Assembly: GCF_000168975.1 (NCBI RefSeq)
Contig: NZ_AAUW01000006.1
Coordinates: 62,001-126,000 of the forward strand
Length of the DNA: 64,000 nucleotides
Origin: Roseibium aggregatum IAM 12614
GTDB lineage: Bacteria; Pseudomonadota; Alphaproteobacteria; Rhizobiales; Stappiaceae
Reading direction: 5' to 3'
A program made the position numbers and the translations under genes. Positions within the stretch are counted from its first letter, which is position 1; every line of letters begins with the position of its first letter. Below the pieces are notes generated by a model. It was not told the DNA's origin. It did not search any database and was given only the letters and a program-made list of their open reading frames with translations. Below, piece by piece: positions 43,013 to 52,336 of this stretch.

Positions 43013-43407
43013 TTCGAGCCTCTTCTAGTTATAAGCAAAATGTCACTGCGCCCGGCGTCCTTCAGGTCGCGCAGCACCTTTTCCAGGGTATCCGCCTTCA
43101 GGGTGCCGTCGGCAGCCACCTTGATCGGGCCATCTGAGCCGTCTGCCGCGCCACGTGCTGCCAGCCAGTCGGCGACGCCGATTTCGGTGTCTCCGGCAAA
43201 GGTGCGGCCTTGCTGGTCGACGATGAGGGCGCCGGTGGACCGGATGGTCTCGTCCTCAAGTATGTTCAGCGGCGGTTCGATTTTCCGGGCATCGTCCCGG
43301 GCAACCGATCCGGCAAACAGGAAAAAGATCAGCATCAGGAAAACGACGTTGATCAGCGGAATGGTGTTTTCCGGCGGTTCGCGGCGTTGTGGCAATTTCA
43401 AGCGCAT
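43009..43407 (-). CDS. ExbD/TolR family biopolymer transport protein (second copy)
   Basis: This is a 132-residue component of the ExbB-ExbD proton-driven motor. It has the cytosolic N terminus RLKLPQRREPPENTIPLINV, a single TM helix with the functional residue replaced by Asn in PLINVVFLMLIFFLFAGS (ExbD proteins normally have Asp at this position, as in the neighbour's SLIDVIFLLL), and a periplasmic domain (GALIVDQQGRTFAGDTEIG). It lies 8 bp after exbD1 and overlaps tonB. The missing TM aspartate suggests it is a structural partner and not the proton-conducting copy, which is inference. Confidence 0.85.
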   Translation of the reverse strand: MRLKLPQRREPPENTIPLINVVFLMLIFFLFAGSVARDDARKIEPPLNILEDETIRSTGALIVDQQGRTFAGDTEIGVADWLAARGAADGSDGPIKVAADGTLKADTLEKVLRDLKDAGRSDILLITRRGSK

Positions 43408-43415
43408 GAGATCAC

Positions 43416-43790
43416 CTATTGTCCCGTCACCAGGACACTCTTCAGCCCGCTCCGGCGGGCCGCCGACATGACGTCGACCACGTCCTGGACATTTGCGTCC
43501 GGGCCGGACCAGATCGCGACGATGCTGTTTTGCTTCAGCGCGGAAAAGAGATCCGGCATGTCCGCCTTCAGGATCGGGCGGCCGTTGAGGTCCAGCTTTT
43601 CCGGCGCGTGAATGCGCAGGTACGCCGGCCTTTCCGCCGCGCCGCCACCTTCCCCGCCACTGGAGAGATCCAGCGACTGATAGCGCGTGAAGCTGGACGC
43701 CAGCATGAAGAACAGCAGCAGCAGGAAGATGACATCGATCAGCGAGGTCAAGCCAACGGGCTTGCGCCGGTTCCTTGCTTTAAACCGCAT
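43416..43790 (-). CDS. exbD: ExbD biopolymer transport protein
   Basis: The 124-residue ExbD begins MRFKARNRRKPVGLTSLIDV; the TM helix is SLIDVIFLLLLFFMLASSF with the proton-pathway aspartate in place. The periplasmic part includes RPAYLRIHAPEKLDLNGR and SAARRSGLKSVLVTG. The ATG at 43790 lies inside the last codons of exbB (11-bp overlap), the usual arrangement; a longer upstream reading of this frame is antisense to nothing but duplicates the exbB region and is not used. Confidence 0.9.
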   Translation of the reverse strand: MRFKARNRRKPVGLTSLIDVIFLLLLFFMLASSFTRYQSLDLSSGGEGGGAAERPAYLRIHAPEKLDLNGRPILKADMPDLFSALKQNSIVAIWSGPDANVQDVVDVMSAARRSGLKSVLVTGQ

Positions 43791-44502
43791 GCCTCGTCTC
43801 CGAAGCCTCCAGCGCCACGATCCGGGCCGCGCCGCGTTCTGCGATGGCGCCGGTGAAGAAGGCCGTGACGAGCGCTTCCATCTCGGACTGCTCCGCCTCG
43901 ATGCGGCTGTCGAACCAGCCGACAATGGCAGACACGGGGATCGCGACCGAAAGGCCAACAGCGGTCGTCAGCAGCGCCACCCAGATTCCGCCTGCCAGAA
44001 CGGAAGGATCCACCGCCGCGCCGGCACCCTGCATGGCCTGAAAAGCCTCGATCATGCCGAGCACGGTTCCCAGGAGGCCGATCAGTGGCGCTGTCTGCGC
44101 GATCATGTCGAGCGGGCGCAGATAGGCCCTCAGCATGTTGATCCGCTGGATGCAGATCCGCTCGACATCCTCTTTCAGAAGGTCGGTCCTTGTGTCGCTG
44201 CGGGCGCTGCCCTGCACCAGTTTCAGCATGATGTCGGCAACCACGGATTTTCCGCTGGCCGCCATCGCCTTTGCTTCCTGCGGCCGTCCGTCCAGCCACA
44301 GGTACAGCGCCTTGCGGGCGGTGCCGAAGCGGCCAACCCCGAGATAGAGAAACTGCAGCAGCTTGGCGACGATCAGCGCCGCCGCCGCCAGAGAAAGAAC
44401 GAGCAGGAACAACACCACCGGGCCGCCCTGTTCGACGAGGCCGGAGAGGGGAGACAGGAAGTGCGGCAGGGCCGCTGGAAGGACATCAGGCATTTTGATC
44501 AC
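43780..44502 (-). CDS. exbB: ExbB (MotA/TolQ/ExbB) proton channel protein
   Basis: The 240-residue inner-membrane protein has a three-TM MotA/TolQ/ExbB channel. TM1 is GGPVVLFLLVLSLAAAALIVAKLL; the conserved TM2-TM3 region has LDMIAQTAPLIGLLGTVLGMIEAFQAM and LLTTAVGLSVAIPVSAIVGWF, cited here in part as APLIGLLGTVLGMI and ALLTTAVGLSVAIPV. It forms the proton channel with ExbD to energise TonB. It lies 13 bp after the periplasmic-protein gene and overlaps exbD by 11 bp. Confidence 0.92.
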   Translation of the reverse strand: MIKMPDVLPAALPHFLSPLSGLVEQGGPVVLFLLVLSLAAAALIVAKLLQFLYLGVGRFGTARKALYLWLDGRPQEAKAMAASGKSVVADIMLKLVQGSARSDTRTDLLKEDVERICIQRINMLRAYLRPLDMIAQTAPLIGLLGTVLGMIEAFQAMQGAGAAVDPSVLAGGIWVALLTTAVGLSVAIPVSAIVGWFDSRIEAEQSEMEALVTAFFTGAIAERGAARIVALEASETRHAV

Positions 44503-44515
44503 GCTTGGGTTGTCA

Positions 44516-44995
44516 TCAGAGGATCAGGTCGATTTCCGACCGCGAGTCGATCCGCAGCAGCGGCAGGCAGTCCTGCTGGGCGGCGTCCTGAAGGTCGCAG
44601 GCGCGCACCTCGTTCAAAAGGACACGGGAGATGCCGGTGCACTCTCCCTTGGCGACGTCATATTGCCGGACACGTGTCTTGCCGGCGGGCAGGTCACCGA
44701 AGTCGATGGCGGCATAGCCGGAAACACCATCGGAGGTGTCGAACATCACCAGATCAAGACCAAGGGCTTTCACGGGCTTTTGCAGGCTATTGCGGATGAC
44801 AAAGGTCAGCCGGCAGGACCCATTGACAGTCTCCGCGTCATTCAACTGGACGGAAATCTCTTCTGCTGACTTGGCGCTCACCTCGGAGGCTGCCTGCGCA
44901 ACACTCTGGGCGCTTGCCCCGGCTGCAAGCTGGCAGCTCAGCATCAAGGCAGCCGCACAGGTGCGAACCGGCACCGGAACCAAAGACTTCTTCAT
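44516..44995 (-). CDS. Secreted protein heading the TonB-ExbBD operon
   Basis: The 159-residue product has a signal peptide (VRTCAAALMLSCQLAAGASA, cleavage near residue 28) and a beta-rich mature part: EEISVQLNDAETVNGSCRLT, FVIRNSLQKPVKALGLDLVM, YAAIDFGDLPAGKTRVRQYD and four cysteines. The pattern resembles immunoglobulin-like FxLYD-type domains. The start at 44995 is preceded by ggagag. It is the first gene of the exbB-exbD-exbD-tonB operon, so it probably serves that motor or its receptor in the periplasm. The 473 bp before the next gene (44996-45468) show no other feature. Confidence 0.72.
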   Translation of the reverse strand: MKKSLVPVPVRTCAAALMLSCQLAAGASAQSVAQAASEVSAKSAEEISVQLNDAETVNGSCRLTFVIRNSLQKPVKALGLDLVMFDTSDGVSGYAAIDFGDLPAGKTRVRQYDVAKGECTGISRVLLNEVRACDLQDAAQQDCLPLLRIDSRSEIDLIL

Positions 44996-45468
44996 CCTTT
45001 CGCTCTCCCGCAGGGCTTTGCGGCAGGTATGGCTCCACACTGGACCGTCAGCCGCACACCATTCGAGTTAAAGACATCTCTCCAGCCGCCGCTTTCGTGT
45101 CGTCAGCCCGCTGGCAAGACGATCCCTTCGGGACGCATCAACCGCGCGATCGGCTTGCAGAACTGCTGGAGAGTTTGGAGGCTGAGGCGGTCCGCGCGGT
45201 CGTCATAAAGACAGGCGCTGCCTTGGCTATCCGATCTTTACACCGAAAGTGGTCGGTGAGGGAACCGGTCGCACTGAAAAAAGTTGAATTTTTTTATCAT
45301 GTTTTAAAAGGGCTGCGGGATCTGGCGGTTAATTGAGCGAAATGGCCTGACCGGTTCGGTCTATCCGTGAGGTTCGGGTGAATGACCATTTCCGGACGAA
45401 GCCGTCATTGCGCTATGAAACAGAGCATGGCTTGATGACTGAGAGCACCAAAGTAGCGGAGCTGCTGC

Positions 45469-46095
45469 ATGATCGACCCTGCCACCCTGATGACCTATAT
45501 TGCGATCGTCTTCGGATTTGTTTTCATTCCAGGACCGGCAACGATCCTGACTGTTGCCAGGGCGACCAGTTCGGGAACAAGGGTGGGAATTGCGACCGGA
45601 GCAGGAATTGCAGCAGGGGATGTCCTCCACACCTTCATAGCGATTGTCGGACTCTCTGCCATCATATCTACATCGGCGCTTCTTTTCAGTGTCATCAAAT
45701 ACACCGGCGCTGCCTATCTCGTGTATCTCGGGATACGGGCAATCTTCGAGAAAGCCCCAAGCGACTTGACGAGAGGAGCGCTTCCGATCACCACAGGCCG
45801 CGCTTTTCGCCAGGCGGTTTTGGCTGAAGTTTTGAACCCGAAAACCGCACTCTTCTTCCTGGCTTTTCTGCCACAGTTTGTTCATCCCGAAAACGGATCG
45901 GTCGCAATCCAGCTTAGTGTATTGGGAATCGTTTTTGTCTTTCTCGGATTGCTCAGCACGATCGTCTTTGCAGTCAGCGCCGGCGGTCTCGGTAACTTCC
46001 TTCGCCGGAATCCCGCCGTTCTGAAATGGCAGGGCAAACTGGTTGGCACCATCTACTGCGCGCTAGGTATCCGTTTGGCATTGCAAGAACGGTAA
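45469..46095 (+). CDS. LysE/RhtB family amino-acid exporter
   Basis: The 208-residue inner-membrane protein has six hydrophobic segments and the RhtB family signature at the N terminus: FGFVFIPGPATILTVARATS, then GTRVGIATGAGIAAGDVLH. The middle has YTGAAYLVYLGIRAIFEK and the conserved LNPKTALFFLAFLPQFV near residue 122. The family exports homoserine, threonine, lysine and related compounds; the substrate here is not determinable. It starts with ATG 8 bases after ggagc. It is monocistronic. Confidence 0.9.
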   Translation: MIDPATLMTYIAIVFGFVFIPGPATILTVARATSSGTRVGIATGAGIAAGDVLHTFIAIVGLSAIISTSALLFSVIKYTGAAYLVYLGIRAIFEKAPSDLTRGALPITTGRAFRQAVLAEVLNPKTALFFLAFLPQFVHPENGSVAIQLSVLGIVFVFLGLLSTIVFAVSAGGLGNFLRRNPAVLKWQGKLVGTIYCALGIRLALQER

Positions 46096-46329
46096 GCCTG
46101 TTTGCAATACGCCTGTGCGAGTTTCGCTCCAGCAGTCGCGTATGCCTGAAATGCCTGCCGATTTCGGACATCGGGAATCCGAGGCGCGGTTCCAACTGAA
46201 ACCACCAGGGAGATCCCATGCCCCGATTTGACGCCCAGTCAGCTTCAGCGCGCTTGAAGCGCCACGCCATGCTGGCCTCTTCCCCTTTCTCTGCTCCCTC
46301 ACGTCGCTGATACGTTCATGAACTCCATC

Positions 46330-47436
46330 TCAAGCATCAGCAAAAGCCGTAAAAGGCGGATGGCCTGTGGCTTGAAAAATTGTCTCGTCCCATTTGGCCA
46401 GGACGGTTGCCGTGGAAAACCGGTCCAGCGAGGGTGGGCCGGCCTTGCAGAAAGACCTGCGCAACTCCGGGTCGGTAAGGACCCGAGTGATCGCCGAAGC
46501 AAGCGCCTCTTTGCTGCCCATCGGCACGAGCAGACCCGTGGTTCCGTCCTGCACGATCTCGCCGGGACCCCAGGGACAGTCGACGGAAACAACAGCCATT
46601 CCGCTCGACATCGCCTCGAGAACGACATTCGCGAAACCTTCGAAGCGTGAACTCAGGGCAAACACGTCGCCAGGTGATACCCATTCGCCCGGTACTCGCG
46701 TGACACCCGAAAGACGGACGACTTCCTGCAGCCCGAGGTCGGAAATCTGCTTTTCGAGCGCGGACCGCTCCGGACCTTCACCATAGATTGTCAGCTCCGC
46801 ATCAGGGACGCGCTCCACAACCTGGGCGAAGCTAGCGATGAGGATATCAAACCCTTTCTGCCGGTCGAGGCGTCCTACCGCGACTACCCTGCGGCCCGCA
46901 TCGGGCCGCAGCTTGGCGCGCGGCAGCGGCGTGACCGGATTTGGAATAACGATGGTTTTTTTTCGGACGCGGTCGGGTTGTCTTGCCCGCGCGCGCTCCG
47001 TCATGACGACGACCCTGGTCGCTGCAAAGGCCGCCATCGGCCGCGACCAGCGCCAGAAGCGGCTCATTTGCTGAACATCGAAATTGTTGCGCTCGGATAT
47101 GATCGTCGGTGTGCCGGCACCCGCGGTGGCAAGGACGGTGATGACGTTGATCTTGGTCAGGAAGGAGACGACCAAGTCCGGCTTGATCGCTGCCAAGCGC
47201 CTGCGCAGATCCCTTGCCCGTTGCACAGTGACAAAATGCCGGGAATAGCGGCCGGTGCGGCTCAGGCCTTCGACCTGAATGTCGGGATCATAGGAAAAAT
47301 ACGAGGTGGAATCGGTCGCATTGAGGGCGATCACATGTACATCGTCGCCAGCGGCAAGGCGGTGGTGGGCCAGCAGGTTGACGACTTTTTCCGCGCCGCC
47401 TGCCCCGAGGCCCGCAAGAACAAACACTACACGCAT
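46330..47436 (-). CDS. Family 4 glycosyltransferase
   Basis: This is a GT-B fold retaining glycosyltransferase of 368 residues. The N-terminal domain opens VVFVLAGLGAGGAEKVVNLL with the glycine-rich loop. The C-terminal donor domain begins VAVGRLDRQKGFDILIASFA (about 185) and carries the E-X7-E motif in FEGFANVVLEAMSSG (about residue 272). VDCPWGPGEIVQDGTTGLLV follows. It most likely adds a hexose in lipopolysaccharide or exopolysaccharide assembly. No polysaccharide cluster surrounds it. It ends the GC-rich block before the AT-rich stretch. Confidence 0.9.
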   Translation of the reverse strand: MRVVFVLAGLGAGGAEKVVNLLAHHRLAAGDDVHVIALNATDSTSYFSYDPDIQVEGLSRTGRYSRHFVTVQRARDLRRRLAAIKPDLVVSFLTKINVITVLATAGAGTPTIISERNNFDVQQMSRFWRWSRPMAAFAATRVVVMTERARARQPDRVRKKTIVIPNPVTPLPRAKLRPDAGRRVVAVGRLDRQKGFDILIASFAQVVERVPDAELTIYGEGPERSALEKQISDLGLQEVVRLSGVTRVPGEWVSPGDVFALSSRFEGFANVVLEAMSSGMAVVSVDCPWGPGEIVQDGTTGLLVPMGSKEALASAITRVLTDPELRRSFCKAGPPSLDRFSTATVLAKWDETIFQATGHPPFTAFADA

Positions 47437-47608
47437 TACGGATCCTTCCTCGCTACCAGGCAGGTGAAGCCGTTCGGCGCCGGTTGCCTATTAATCTCCG
47501 ACCGTTCAATAAAGGCCAGGGCTCCAGCAAACATCACTGGATGGTCGCCAACGATGACCACACGGATAAGCTTTGGCGTCATTGTAACGCTTCCCTTCGG
47601 ATCGGCTT

Positions 47609-47989
47609 TTAGTGATGATTAGAAGGAAGGAAGACAGTAATGTGGGTCCTGTTTTTCTTAACGGGACTTGGGATCTCGAAAGGTTCTTCGATTCCCCGCA
47701 CGCGCTCACGCTTGCCGGCAACATATTGGCCGGCGTGATCATGCAGATTTCTGGCAATGCGGTGCCGCTTGCGCTTCACGGCCTGCGCCAGGATGAACGA
47801 GCCGGCTGCCGAGTGCATATCGCCCGATGTACCGGCTGCTTTCTTCCATCGACTAAAAGGAAAATCGATTGACGACGAAGGTAATTTGGCGTGCGCTCTT
47901 CCGTTCGCCTGCGTAAATGTGGTTTGATCTCTTAAGGAAAACGGTTGATCGAGTAATTGACCGATAAAGCTAATATGTACTTTGCTCAT
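47609..47989 (-). pseudogene. Histidine kinase (HisKA_3 type) remnant
   Basis: A 126-codon minus-strand frame contains FILAQAVKRKRHRIARNLHD followed by HAGQYVAG, a clear match to the dimerisation and phosphoacceptor (H-box) helix of NarL-type sensor kinases. The text before it (SSIDFPFSRWKKAAG) and after it (IEEPFEIPSPVKKNRTH) does not continue the family, and the catalytic ATPase domain is absent. It is best read as a decayed fragment. It lies at the GC-rich margin of an otherwise AT-rich, gene-poor stretch. Confidence 0.5.
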
Positions 47990-49136
47990 TTTGACCCACC
48001 CTCTTCGATTAAAACCGAACTTGATTCTAGAGCGAAATATCTGCGGCTATATTTTTTTACAGGGTGTATTACACTGGCGATGGATTTCTCATGCCCTTAA
48101 CGAGCTGTAAAAATAGAATATCCCTCCGGGGAATACACGCTGAAATATATAGCGTTGCCACCAAAAGTACGGTGGCCTTCATTATCAATCAGAGCGCGAC
48201 TTGATTTGAGCTCTTTTTTGTTGCCTAAGCTTGATGCTTTTCTATTTTGAAATATAACCCTTAGTGTTCGTATAGGTTTACTTCGGAATTATTTCCGTAA
48301 TCAAAGTGCGAGAGCTTCCACTACAAGCGCGGTCTTGCGGAGATTGTTACGGGCACTCTTCCTGCTCGCGGGTCGGACCATACCGCCTCCCTTCCCCTGC
48401 CGTTCTGTCACCCAGCCCACTACCTGAACTTTTCGCACAGGAGCGAAGAAATAAAGTTTAATCAATCATCAATCCCCACGTTAACAAATACTACACCATT
48501 ACCACTGCGCAGGGGAAGCTTTGAATGTCGCAAGTTTTCCTACAAGTCGCGAGACCTTTTAGTTGCGAAGTTTGCCTGTGTGATGGATCTGTAAATGGGT
48601 AATAGTTTTTTGATGAGATAATATGCGTTGAAAATTAATGTAAGAGAAATTCTCGGATAATATTTGGCGAAGGAAAGAATTTGCGTCAAGTATTACAATG
48701 CATAGGTCATTTTAAAGGGGATTTTAAACTACACCAGGCTCGCCCGTCGAAACACGTATTGATAAGTCAGGTTTTAGCGGTTCTTTTAAGATGTAATCGC
48801 AACTCGTTCATCGAATACAGACAAAGTGTGCTGGTACCTGTTTTGTATCGGAAAGCGGCCGCAGGCAGCTGACTGAGCAACACCCGGTAAGTCGGGGGCA
48901 ACTGCGGTTTATGTGTGTTTCGTTGAGTGTGGCACAATTCACACGTGTGTGCCCGCCATTGCCTACCTTCACATTTTCAACTTGATCTGCGCGAAACAAG
49001 CGTTAGGGTTGTAATGCCGAATGGCCTGCACATTTTGCGCGGCCGTCGGCTTTCGTGTTCAACAGCAATCACAATTCAAGAGATCCCAATGCGAACCCTC
49101 GGTCAAAACTAGACCGGCACGCAGACCAAATTCGGT
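47990..49136. other. AT-rich gene-poor region
   Basis: This stretch of about 1.15 kb is clearly lower in GC than the rest of the window, with many runs of A and T and stops in all frames. No frame longer than about 65 codons has a credible start or family match. No tRNA, insertion-sequence terminal repeat or transposase fragment could be recognised. It could be a decayed horizontally acquired segment or a nucleoid-protein binding region. Confidence 0.6.
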
Positions 49137-49254
49137 TCCCGTGTCGGTATCAGCATTTCCTCCGTACCGCCTGCGACCCGAATCTCTGATGAGCATCTCC
49201 GTCCCGGTACGATTTTTTTCGTAAATCTCTACCTTTGAACGGAGCACTTGGCCG

Positions 49255-51102
49255 ATGAACACGGTCTTCTCTTATCTCGAAAACATCGTTTCCCCTTTCA
49301 AGCACCACGACGGAACGCCGCCCCCTTCCGATCTGGGCGCGTTCTACTGGCATTTCATCCGCCAGATCTGGAAGCCTCTGGCATGGCTCATGGCGTTTGG
49401 TTTCGTGGTTTCCATCATTGAGGTCGCGCTCTTCGATTACCTGGGGCGGATCATCGACTATCTGAACACGACCGGTCCCGATCGACTGCTTGCAGAGCAC
49501 GGCAGCGAACTGATCTGGATGCTGGTGGTGGTCGTGATCCTGCGGCCGTTGTTTGGCTCGGGTCACACGATGATCAAGTTCCAGATCATCGAGCCGGCCA
49601 TGACCAACCTCGTTCGCTGGCAGACGCACAAGCACGTTCTGGGGCAGTCGCTATCCTACTTCAACAACGATTTTGCCGGGCGGATCGCGAACAAGATCAT
49701 TCAGACAGGACCGTCCCTGCGCGGCTCCGTCGTGTCACTGATCGATGCGATCTGGTTCGTACTGATTTATGTCGTTTCGGCCATTTATCTGTTTGCCGGT
49801 GTCGATGCCTGGCTGATCCTGCCGCTTGCCGGCTGGCTCATCATTTACGTGGGGCTGTTGAGCTACTTCGTTCCCAAGATCAAGGAACGCTCGGCGATCA
49901 TGTCCGAAGCGCGTTCGAGCCTGACGGGGAGGATCGTCGACAGCTACACCAACATCCTGACTGTCAAACTGTTCGCCGCTGGCCGGAATGAGGAAGCCTA
50001 TACCCGCGAGTCGCTGGAGGATCACACCAGGAAATTTTACGACATCCTTCGGCCGCTGACGCAGATGGTCATTCTGCTCTGGATCGTCAACGGCATCTTC
50101 ATAGCGTCCTTGAGTGCGCTTGGGATCAGCCTCTGGCAGAGCGGTCTCGTCACGGTCGGGTCGCTGACGCTGGCCATCACGCTGTCGGTGCGCATCGTCA
50201 ATATGTCCGCCTGGATCATGTGGATCACGACTGACATTTTCGAAAATGTCGGAACGGTCCAGGAAGGCATGTCAACGATTTCCCAGCCGCATACTCTGGT
50301 GGATCGTGAGGGCGCCAAGCCGCTGGCGGTCTCCAGGGGCGAGATCGTCTTCGACCGTATCCGCTTCCACTACGGCAAGGACAAGGGCGTCATCGAGGAC
50401 CTGTCCCTTCGAATCGAACCCGGCGAGAAGGTGGGTCTGGTCGGGCGGTCCGGTGCCGGCAAGTCGACGCTGGTCAATCTGCTGTTGCGCTTCTACGACC
50501 TGGAAGGCGGGCGTATCCTGATCGATGGCCAGGACATCAGCGCCGTTACCCAGGACAGCCTGCGGGCGCAGATCGGCATGGTCACCCAGGACACCTCGCT
50601 GCTGCACCGCTCGGTGCTGGAAAACATCGTCTACGGCCGCTCCGGCGCGACCCGGGAAGAGGCAATCGTGGCGGCGGAAAAGGCCCACGCCATGTCCTTC
50701 ATTCCTGACCTGCAGGATTTCAGGGGACGGCGCGGCCTGGATGCGCATGTCGGCGAGCGCGGCGTCAAGCTCTCAGGCGGCCAGCGTCAGCGGATCGCGA
50801 TTGCCCGGGTTCTTTTGAAGGATGCACCGATCCTGATCCTGGATGAGGCGACGTCGGCTCTGGACTCGGAAGTCGAGGCCGCAATTCAGGAGAGCCTGTT
50901 TGATCTGATGAAGGGCAAAACGGTCATCGCCATTGCCCACCGCCTGTCCACCATCGCGGCGATGGACCGGCTCATCATCATGGATCAGGGTCGGATCATC
51001 GAAGAAGGCTCCCACAAGAGGCTTCTGGAAAAGGGCGGGGTCTACGCCCAGCTGTGGAACAGACAATCCGGTGGCTTTCTGGATCCCGCCGAAGTGGCCT
51101 AG
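49255..51102 (+). CDS. ABC exporter, fused membrane and ATPase domains
   Basis: This is a 615-residue half-transporter of the MsbA/multidrug exporter type. The transmembrane domain (about residues 30-340) has six helices, with WHFIRQIWKPLAWLMAFGF leading in. The nucleotide-binding domain has Walker A GRSGAGKSTLVNLLLRFYD (about 399), Q-loop MVTQDTSLLHRSVLENIVYG, signature [20 protein letters not shown], Walker B PILILDEATSALDSE and the H-loop VIAIAHRLSTIAAMDR. It probably acts as a homodimer. The substrate is unknown. It begins after an AT-rich upstream region with ggagc before the ATG and ends at a strong terminator. Confidence 0.92.
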   Translation: MNTVFSYLENIVSPFKHHDGTPPPSDLGAFYWHFIRQIWKPLAWLMAFGFVVSIIEVALFDYLGRIIDYLNTTGPDRLLAEHGSELIWMLVVVVILRPLFGSGHTMIKFQIIEPAMTNLVRWQTHKHVLGQSLSYFNNDFAGRIANKIIQTGPSLRGSVVSLIDAIWFVLIYVVSAIYLFAGVDAWLILPLAGWLIIYVGLLSYFVPKIKERSAIMSEARSSLTGRIVDSYTNILTVKLFAAGRNEEAYTRESLEDHTRKFYDILRPLTQMVILLWIVNGIFIASLSALGISLWQSGLVTVGSLTLAITLSVRIVNMSAWIMWITTDIFENVGTVQEGMSTISQPHTLVDREGAKPLAVSRGEIVFDRIRFHYGKDKGVIEDLSLRIEPGEKVGLVGRSGAGKSTLVNLLLRFYDLEGGRILIDGQDISAVTQDSLRAQIGMVTQDTSLLHRSVLENIVYGRSGATREEAIVAAEKAHAMSFIPDLQDFRGRRGLDAHVGERGVKLSGGQRQRIAIARVLLKDAPILILDEATSALDSEVEAAIQESLFDLMKGKTVIAIAHRLSTIAAMDRLIIMDQGRIIEEGSHKRLLEKGGVYAQLWNRQSGGFLDPAEVA

Positions 51103-51108
51103 AAGACG

Positions 51109-51140
51109 TCCCGCAATCTTCGGATTGCGGGATCTTTCTT
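51109..51140 (+). terminator. Rho-independent terminator after the ABC exporter
   Basis: A 10-bp stem (tcccgcaatc / gattgcggga), loop ttcg, is followed by tctttctt, 7 bp after the stop codon. The following 384 bp (51141-51524) contain no gene that I can support. Confidence 0.88.
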
Positions 51141-51524
51141 GAGCTTTGGATTTGTTGCGTCTCCCAACTGAACCAACCTTCACGGGGGAGGCGAGACAAA
51201 AGCTGCGTGCGAGCCGTCGGTCTTGTTGCTTGCAGGCCGCCTGCGATACCGGCAACTGCGCAGCTTCGTCATCTCATGCCTGCCCGTTGCAGGGGGGTAT
51301 CCTGCCAGCCTTTCGACCTGAAAACGAACACCGCCTCAACCGCGGTGAGAAGCCTTCGGCATGCGTGTGGCAGAGGCTGAATAAGTCAGGCAGGAGACCG
51401 TCATTGCCTGCCGCGCGACGCGGCCGATCCATTTTGTCGCGGGAACGGACCCCGCCCTAATCCGTTTAAGGACTGACGGTTGTGCCCGTCTGACACACAT
51501 CCTTATTGGAGGGAAAGCCGCCTT

Positions 51525-52286
51525 ATGAGGCAATTGGCCGACAATTTCTGGACGTTTCGTGGCGATCTCAAGATCGCCAAGGTCATCAACTTCGGCACCC
51601 ATATGTCGCTCGTGCGGCGGGCGAACGGAAAGTTCCTGCTTCTCGACAGCTATGACCTGGATGAAGACGACCGGAATGCGCTGTTGTCCTTGACGGACGA
51701 GGGACGCGCCATCGAGGCTATCCTGAACGTGCATCCGTTCCATACGCTCCATTGTTCTGCCGTTCACGCGCTTCTGCCCCACGCCCGCCTCATCGGCACG
51801 CGCCGCCATGTTCAGCAGGCATCCGACCTGCCGTGGGAGACGGGTCTCATCGAGCAGGAGGCGACCTGGCAAGAGTTTGCCGGGGACCTTCAGTTCTCGG
51901 TGCCGCAGGGGGTCGACTTCGTCTCTCCCCACAAGAACGTGCACGTTGCCTCGGTCCTCGTGCGTCATCGGGAAAGCGGCATTGTCCATGTCGATGACAC
52001 GCTCAATGTGCTGGCGGCACCGGGTTTTCTTGGCAAGCTTTTGCCGCAGTCGATACTGAGGTTCCATCCGCAGCTCGCCAAGGCACTGCAGCAGCGTGCA
52101 GGCGCCGCGGATGACTACGACCGATGGGCGCGTGACCTTGCAGAGGCATGGTCCGGAACGCCCTTCGTGTGTGCCGCCCATTCCGCCATCCGCAAGCTGC
52201 CACAGGGCGCTTGGCAGAAGGAGGTCATGGGGGCTTTGGCGGATGTCGAAAAGACATTGTCCAGTCATCGCTCCACCCACGGCTGA
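51525..52286 (+). CDS. Metallo-beta-lactamase-fold-like hypothetical protein
   Basis: The 253-residue protein has an MBL-like layout: THMSLVRRANGKFLLLDSYD as the first strand pair, then ILNVHPFHTLHCSAVHALLP, ARLIGTRRHVQQ, and later SVLVRHRESGIVHVDDTLNV and FVCAAHSAIRKLP. The usual HxHxDH zinc motif is replaced by HPFHTLH, so hydrolytic activity is doubtful or uses a different site. The ATG at 51525 follows ggaggg. The aldehyde dehydrogenase starts 50 bp downstream on the same strand and may be co-transcribed. No exact family is assigned. Confidence 0.6.
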   Translation: MRQLADNFWTFRGDLKIAKVINFGTHMSLVRRANGKFLLLDSYDLDEDDRNALLSLTDEGRAIEAILNVHPFHTLHCSAVHALLPHARLIGTRRHVQQASDLPWETGLIEQEATWQEFAGDLQFSVPQGVDFVSPHKNVHVASVLVRHRESGIVHVDDTLNVLAAPGFLGKLLPQSILRFHPQLAKALQQRAGAADDYDRWARDLAEAWSGTPFVCAAHSAIRKLPQGAWQKEVMGALADVEKTLSSHRSTHG

Positions 52287-52336
52287 CTGTCTCGCCCCCG
52301 TTTCAACGAATACCTGAACCAGAAGGAAATAGTCCC

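Noticed and set aside
44914..45336. Plus-strand frame upstream of the lysE gene with a plausible-looking C-terminal part
   Set aside because: It has no start codon near the plausible part, and its first third is antisense to the secreted-protein gene at 44516.
47612..47872. 86-codon plus-strand frame in the AT-rich junction
   Set aside because: The opposite strand contains the recognisable histidine-kinase H-box, so this frame is its shadow.
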